Origin: JAEWSN01 sp038249175
GTDB taxonomy: Bacteria > Bacillota > Clostridia > DSM-8532
Reading direction: 5' to 3'
NCBI GenBank assembly: GCA_038249175.1
Contig: JBBRWP010000138.1
Span: 1 to 8,576 of the forward strand
Length of the DNA stretch: 8,576 nucleotides
Made by a program: the position numbers and the translations under genes. The notes beneath the pieces were generated by a model. It had not been told where the DNA came from. It did not search any database and was given only the letters and a program-made list of their open reading frames with translations. Of the stretch, positions 5,261 to 8,576 are shown piece by piece (the first letter of the stretch is position 1; every line of letters starts with the position of its first letter).

Positions 5261-6541
5261 ATGAGCCTGACAAAAAAAGGATACCGTAAACGAATTGTTG
5301 ATGAGCAATTAGATAAATATTTGAAGGCATTTGGCGCTGTCTGTATTGAAGGTCCAAAATGGTGCGGCAAGACCTGGGCCGCTTTGAATCATGCAAACAG
5401 TGCCTGTTATATTGCCAGCCCAGAAAATAATTTCCAATTTAGAACAATGGCCCAACTGAGTCCCGATCTTGTTTTAGAGGGTGAGACACCCAGACTGCTT
5501 GACGAATGGCAAGAGGTACCTGCATTGTGGGACGCGGTACGTTTCACAGTAGATCAGGCACAGCAACGTGGACAGTTTATCCTGACAGGTTCTGCCACAC
5601 CAAATCAAAAAGGGATTTTACATAGCGGCACTGGTCGCATCGTCAGAATTCAGATGAGACCGATGTCTCTGTTTGAATCGGGAGATTCCAGCGGAACAAT
5701 CTCTTTGAATGATCTTTTTTCAAATTCTTTGAAATCTGTTCGAACCGATGAAGTCACGCTTCATCAGTTAATATCCTTGACTGTTCGGGGTGGCTGGCCA
5801 GGCAGCATTGGTCTTGACATTCAATCGTCTGCGGAATTGCCAAAAGCATATTTGAGAAATGTTATAGAAGATGATATTCGCCGTGTTGACGGGGTAATCA
5901 GGGACACCCGCAAACTGCAAAGGCTGCTGAAATCCTTAGCCCGCAATGAGAGCACCGTTGCCAGTAATCGGACACTCCAACGAGACATGCTGGAAGATAC
6001 AGGAGCAACGATAGATGTTGATACTGTCACCGATTACCTCAACGCACTGCATCGATTGTTTATTTTGGAAGACCAATGTGCTTTCAACCCAAATCTGCGG
6101 TCTTCAGTTCGCGTCGGAAAATCTGCCAAAAGACATTTCGTCGACCCTTCACTGGCGGTAGCAGCTCTGGGAGCTACCCCAGAAAGGCTAATGAATGATC
6201 TGAACACTTACGGGTTCCTATTTGAGGCCATGTGTATTCGTGACTTGCGCATTTATTCAGAGTCCTTTGGTGCACAACTATTTCACTATCGGGATGGCTC
6301 CGGCCGCGAAATTGATGCAGTCATTGAATTACCTGACGGAAGATGGGGTGCATTTGAAATCAAACTGGGAGCGAATCAAATCGAAGCAGCTGCGAAAGCC
6401 CTTCTTGCGATCAGAAAATTTATGGAAGAAGACCCAAAGGCGAAACCTCCAGATATACTGTGCGTAATCTGTGGTTTGACAACTTTTGGCTATACCCGAG
6501 AAGACGGTGTAATGGTTATCCCGATTACCGCGTTAAAGTGA
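5261..6541 (+). CDS. AAA_14 / DUF4143 ATP-binding protein
   Basis: This 426-residue protein has the two-domain build of the common prokaryotic AAA_14-DUF4143 family. The N-terminal ATPase part has Walker A GPKWCGKT (31-38), a Walker B-like RLLDEWQEV (D81, E82) and the sensor-like FILTGSATP (107-114). The C-terminal DUF4143 part starts near 195 (YLRNVIEDDIRRVDG) and includes GFLFEAMCIRDL (about 319-329). It ends in a PD-(D/E)xK nuclease-like pattern, D352 in REIDAVIE and E366-x-K368 in FEIKLG. All motifs look intact and the length is normal, so it is probably functional. The cellular role of the family is poorly defined; members are common in accessory regions and are sometimes discussed beside toxin-antitoxin or defence genes. 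It stands alone here, opposite in strand to its neighbours and just after a MITE-like repeat, which suggests separate acquisition. Confidence 0.88.
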   Translation: MSLTKKGYRKRIVDEQLDKYLKAFGAVCIEGPKWCGKTWAALNHANSACYIASPENNFQFRTMAQLSPDLVLEGETPRLLDEWQEVPALWDAVRFTVDQAQQRGQFILTGSATPNQKGILHSGTGRIVRIQMRPMSLFESGDSSGTISLNDLFSNSLKSVRTDEVTLHQLISLTVRGGWPGSIGLDIQSSAELPKAYLRNVIEDDIRRVDGVIRDTRKLQRLLKSLARNESTVASNRTLQRDMLEDTGATIDVDTVTDYLNALHRLFILEDQCAFNPNLRSSVRVGKSAKRHFVDPSLAVAALGATPERLMNDLNTYGFLFEAMCIRDLRIYSESFGAQLFHYRDGSGREIDAVIELPDGRWGAFEIKLGANQIEAAAKALLAIRKFMEEDPKAKPPDILCVICGLTTFGYTREDGVMVIPITALK

Positions 6542-6601
6542 AGTTGAACCCACCAATTATTTCTGGAGGCTAATAGGTGTAGGTGGCGGGCCAAACTTCA
6601 C
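6538..6601. terminator. Imperfect inverted repeat between convergent genes, possible terminator
   Basis: GTGAAGTTGAACCCACC (6538-6554) and the reverse complement of 6582-6601 (GTGAAGTTTGGCCCGCCACC) match over most of their length with small gaps. They could form a hairpin overlapping the AAA gene stop codon. There is no T-run, so this is a weak terminator candidate. It could serve both converging genes. Confidence 0.35.
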
Positions 6602-6605
6602 ACAC

Positions 6606-6617
6606 TAACCCGGGTTA
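6606..6617. repeat. 12-bp perfect palindrome TAACCCGGGTTA
   Basis: TAACCCGGGTTA is its own reverse complement and lies between the ends of the convergent AAA and cyclase genes. A protein-binding role is possible but unsupported. Confidence 0.4.
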
Positions 6618-6683
6618 ACAGCCCCCTAGATGCAATGACCGGGCATTTACCAACGCTCACGTTTCAAGCCGCACATCAGAGAA

Positions 6684-7592
6684 TCAGATACTTACCTTGT
6701 TTCTGCCGCTTTCCTTTGAACGGTAGAGAGCCTCGTCGGCTGCCTTCGTCAATGCATGGCTAGCCGTGTTTCTATCCGGAGTCAGTGTCGCCACACCCAG
6801 GCTAATCGTGAGACTGCAACCATCAGCAGGATATGTGTGAGGAATCTGGAGTGTCATGATCTTGAGCCGCAAGTCCTCGGCGAGGGTCCATGCACCTTCA
6901 GTGCCTGTATTGGGCAGTATGCAGGCGAATTCCTCGCCTCCATACCTTGTGACAACATCCGTTTCACGGACAACGACTTCCATAAGCGCCTGCGCAATCC
7001 TGACAAGGCAGGCATCTCCCTGCAGATGTCCGTAATGATCGTTGTATTGCTTGAAATGGTCTATGTCAACCAGGATCATGGAGATTGGCAATTTTTCACG
7101 GTCAGCGAAGTTCCATGCATAATCCAGATATTCATTGAATTTGCGCCGATTGGCGATTCCCGTCAGATCGTCAAGGTATGAAATGTTCTCCAGATAGTCC
7201 CTGTGCCGTTTCAACTCTGCGTGCATGCCCACCCTTGCCCTCACGATGACTTCGCTGAACGGCTTTGTGATGTAATCGACCGCACCTAGTGTAAATCCGT
7301 AGATTTCATCTTCTTCACTTACCCTGACAGTAATGAAGATAATCGGAATGTCTCTGGTTTTCGCAGAACTCTTCAACCTCTTGCATACCTCGTATCCATC
7401 CATCACAGGCATCATCACATCCAATAGGATCAAATCAGGCTGATTTTCTGAAAAAGCGATATCCAATGCTTTTTCCCCGCTGGTTGCCGCCCGGATAACA
7501 AAATGCTCCCCAAGCAGTGCAGCGAGGATATGAATATTCTCTTTCGCATCATCGACAATCAACAGTGTCTGCTTCGCGGAACGTTCACCCAT
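6684..7592 (-). CDS. Response regulator with diguanylate cyclase output (REC-GGDEF)
   Basis: This 302-residue protein joins a receiver domain (about 8-125) to a GGDEF domain (about 138-302). The receiver has the acidic pair D14-D15, phospho-acceptor D58 in LILLDVMMP, T88 and K110 in ITKPFS, so it should be phosphorylated. The cyclase begins with YLDDLTGIANRR, has metal-binding D176 in VDIDHFK and the active-site loop GGEEF (218-222). An RETD motif (209-212) sits exactly five residues before it, the usual inhibitory I-site for product feedback. It should make c-di-GMP from GTP when phosphorylated, acting in the cytoplasm. The start is supported by GGGAGGAG 8 nt upstream. It lies 45 bp after a hybrid kinase on the same strand, its likely partner. 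Confidence 0.93.
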   Translation of the reverse strand: MGERSAKQTLLIVDDAKENIHILAALLGEHFVIRAATSGEKALDIAFSENQPDLILLDVMMPVMDGYEVCKRLKSSAKTRDIPIIFITVRVSEEDEIYGFTLGAVDYITKPFSEVIVRARVGMHAELKRHRDYLENISYLDDLTGIANRRKFNEYLDYAWNFADREKLPISMILVDIDHFKQYNDHYGHLQGDACLVRIAQALMEVVVRETDVVTRYGGEEFACILPNTGTEGAWTLAEDLRLKIMTLQIPHTYPADGCSLTISLGVATLTPDRNTASHALTKAADEALYRSKESGRNKVSI

Positions 7593-7600
7593 TTTTCAGT

Positions 7601-7608
7601 CTCCTCCC
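7601..7608 (-). promoter_or_regulatory. Ribosome binding site of the diguanylate cyclase
   Basis: GGGAGGAG on the minus strand lies 8 nt before the ATG at 7590-7592, within the 45-bp gap after the hybrid kinase. No promoter is evident in this short gap, which fits co-transcription. Confidence 0.7.
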
Positions 7609-7637
7609 AACTCAACCTTGCTTCGGTATCCTGTATA

Positions 7638-8576
7638 TTACGGCGTTCCCAACGTCACATCCAGCTCAATCCGCATTTCCTTCGCCATTTTCAACAAAGG
7701 GATTTTTGCCGCGTCAAAATTGAATTCGTTGATAGCCATGTCAAGTGATTTCAGTTCATCAAGAAAGGCTGATGTGCCTATGGCTTTGCGAAGGTTTTCA
7801 AATACCTGGCCAGTACCGGCATTGTCTTTCCAGACAAGCCGTGCCAGTTCCTGCAGGATCGGCTCAACTTCCGCGGGATTCAACATTTCCCTGCTGCCTG
7901 TAGCTTCCGGCTCGCCGGTTTCAACCAAAGGCCTGGTCAATGCGGTAAATCCCTGCAATGATGCGTCAAGTTCATCCCACAAATCGAAATATCTACCTTC
8001 CTCCTTGTTCTTGACAGCCGTCTCCAACCTGCGTGCAACGTCCAGTATGTCATTGGCGGCCATGTTCCCGGCGATGCCGATGATCCTGTGCGCCAGTCTC
8101 AGGACAACATCCATGCTGCCTTGATCCATCGCCTTTCCCATCTCTTCCAAAAAAGTCGGAAAGCTTCGTGAAAAATCGAGCAACAGCTTCTTGTAAAGTT
8201 TCCTGTTTCCATTCAGTCTTTTAAGACCCGACTCAACGTCGATTGCCGATCCGCTTTCCGGAAGAACGACATACATATTGTTCCTATCTGCATCTTCAAC
8301 CGTGCAGATCTCCGGTTTCCTGTTGTTTTTATTTATCGGCTTTATCCACTTCTTGAGCACGGAGAAAAAGCAATTCGGCTCTATCGGTTTGCTGACATAA
8401 TCGTCCATTCCCGCCGCAAGGCATTCTTCCCTCGCACCCCTGATGGAATGGGCCGTCATTGCGATGATGGGGAGGCCCTTGTGCCTTGCATCACCCCTGA
8501 TAATGCTTGTCGCTTCATATCCACCCATGACGGGCATCTGGATATCCATCAGAACCGCATCATATTGGAAGCGGGC
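7638..8576 (-). CDS. C-terminal part of hybrid sensor histidine kinase (receiver and HPt domains), partial
   Basis: The gene enters from the right edge, so only 312 residues are seen. They begin inside a receiver domain: ARFQYDAVLMDIQMPVMGGY contains the phospho-acceptor Asp, and IIAMTAHS and YVSKPIEP follow with the conserved Thr and Lys. After a linker comes a histidine phosphotransfer (HPt) domain, with the His codon at 8088-8090 in RLAHRIIGIAGNMAA. In the usual H-x-(L)-K-G pattern the lysine is replaced by isoleucine here. A final helical segment (LNPAEVEPILQELARLVW through NEFNFDAAKIPLLKMAKEM) resembles the C-terminal extension common in such hybrid kinases. The sensor and kinase core lie outside the window. 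It is followed by the diguanylate cyclase gene, a likely phosphorelay target. Confidence 0.9.
   Translation of the reverse strand, partial: ARFQYDAVLMDIQMPVMGGYEATSIIRGDARHKGLPIIAMTAHSIRGAREECLAAGMDDYVSKPIEPNCFFSVLKKWIKPINKNNRKPEICTVEDADRNNMYVVLPESGSAIDVESGLKRLNGNRKLYKKLLLDFSRSFPTFLEEMGKAMDQGSMDVVLRLAHRIIGIAGNMAANDILDVARRLETAVKNKEEGRYFDLWDELDASLQGFTALTRPLVETGEPEATGSREMLNPAEVEPILQELARLVWKDNAGTGQVFENLRKAIGTSAFLDELKSLDMAINEFNFDAAKIPLLKMAKEMRIELDVTLGTP

Noticed and set aside
6756..7181. Plus-strand 141-codon frame
   Set aside because: It is antisense to the GGDEF domain, whose motifs are unmistakable.
1..8576. CRISPR arrays, tRNA or rRNA genes, complete insertion sequences
   Set aside because: No regularly spaced repeats, no cloverleaf-like segments and no transposase-like protein were found on either strand.

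Overview
The window looks like chromosomal DNA from a Gram-positive, probably anaerobic member of the Bacillota (Clostridia or Negativicutes-like). Three things suggest this: strong GGAGG-type ribosome binding sites, lipobox signal peptides on surface proteins, and an XpaC-family gene next to a substrate-binding/von Willebrand A lipoprotein. A corrinoid-methyltransferase-like UroD-family protein and a hybrid kinase paired with a PleD-like diguanylate cyclase fit the same groups. The exact taxon cannot be fixed from the sequence.

Layout: (1) 1-2327, minus strand: a tightly coupled surface operon. A lipoprotein fusing a substrate-binding domain to a VWA domain is followed by an XpaC-family membrane protein (TGATG overlap) and then the start of a third exported or membrane protein (ATGA overlap) that leaves the window. 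(2) 2328-2887: promoter region of that operon plus an unrecognised AT-richer reading frame that looks like a gene remnant. (3) 2888-4433, minus: a UroD-superfamily protein with a good promoter and two direct repeats spaced like an activator site. (4) 4524-5260: a patchwork holding the tail of a broken gene (possibly HipA-like), a 44-residue lipoprotein with its own ribosome binding site, and a 100-bp imperfect inverted repeat that resembles a small non-autonomous mobile element. (5) 5261-6541, plus: a lone AAA_14/DUF4143 ATPase. (6) 6684-8576, minus: the receiver and HPt end of a hybrid histidine kinase followed 45 bp later by a receiver-GGDEF diguanylate cyclase.

How genes work together: the kinase and cyclase probably form one signalling unit, in which phosphotransfer controls c-di-GMP synthesis. 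The VWA lipoprotein, XpaC protein and the third gene probably form an envelope-associated assembly of unknown purpose. The UroD-like gene, the AAA gene and the small lipoprotein each appear to be separate transcription units. No RNA genes, CRISPR array or complete insertion sequence were seen.
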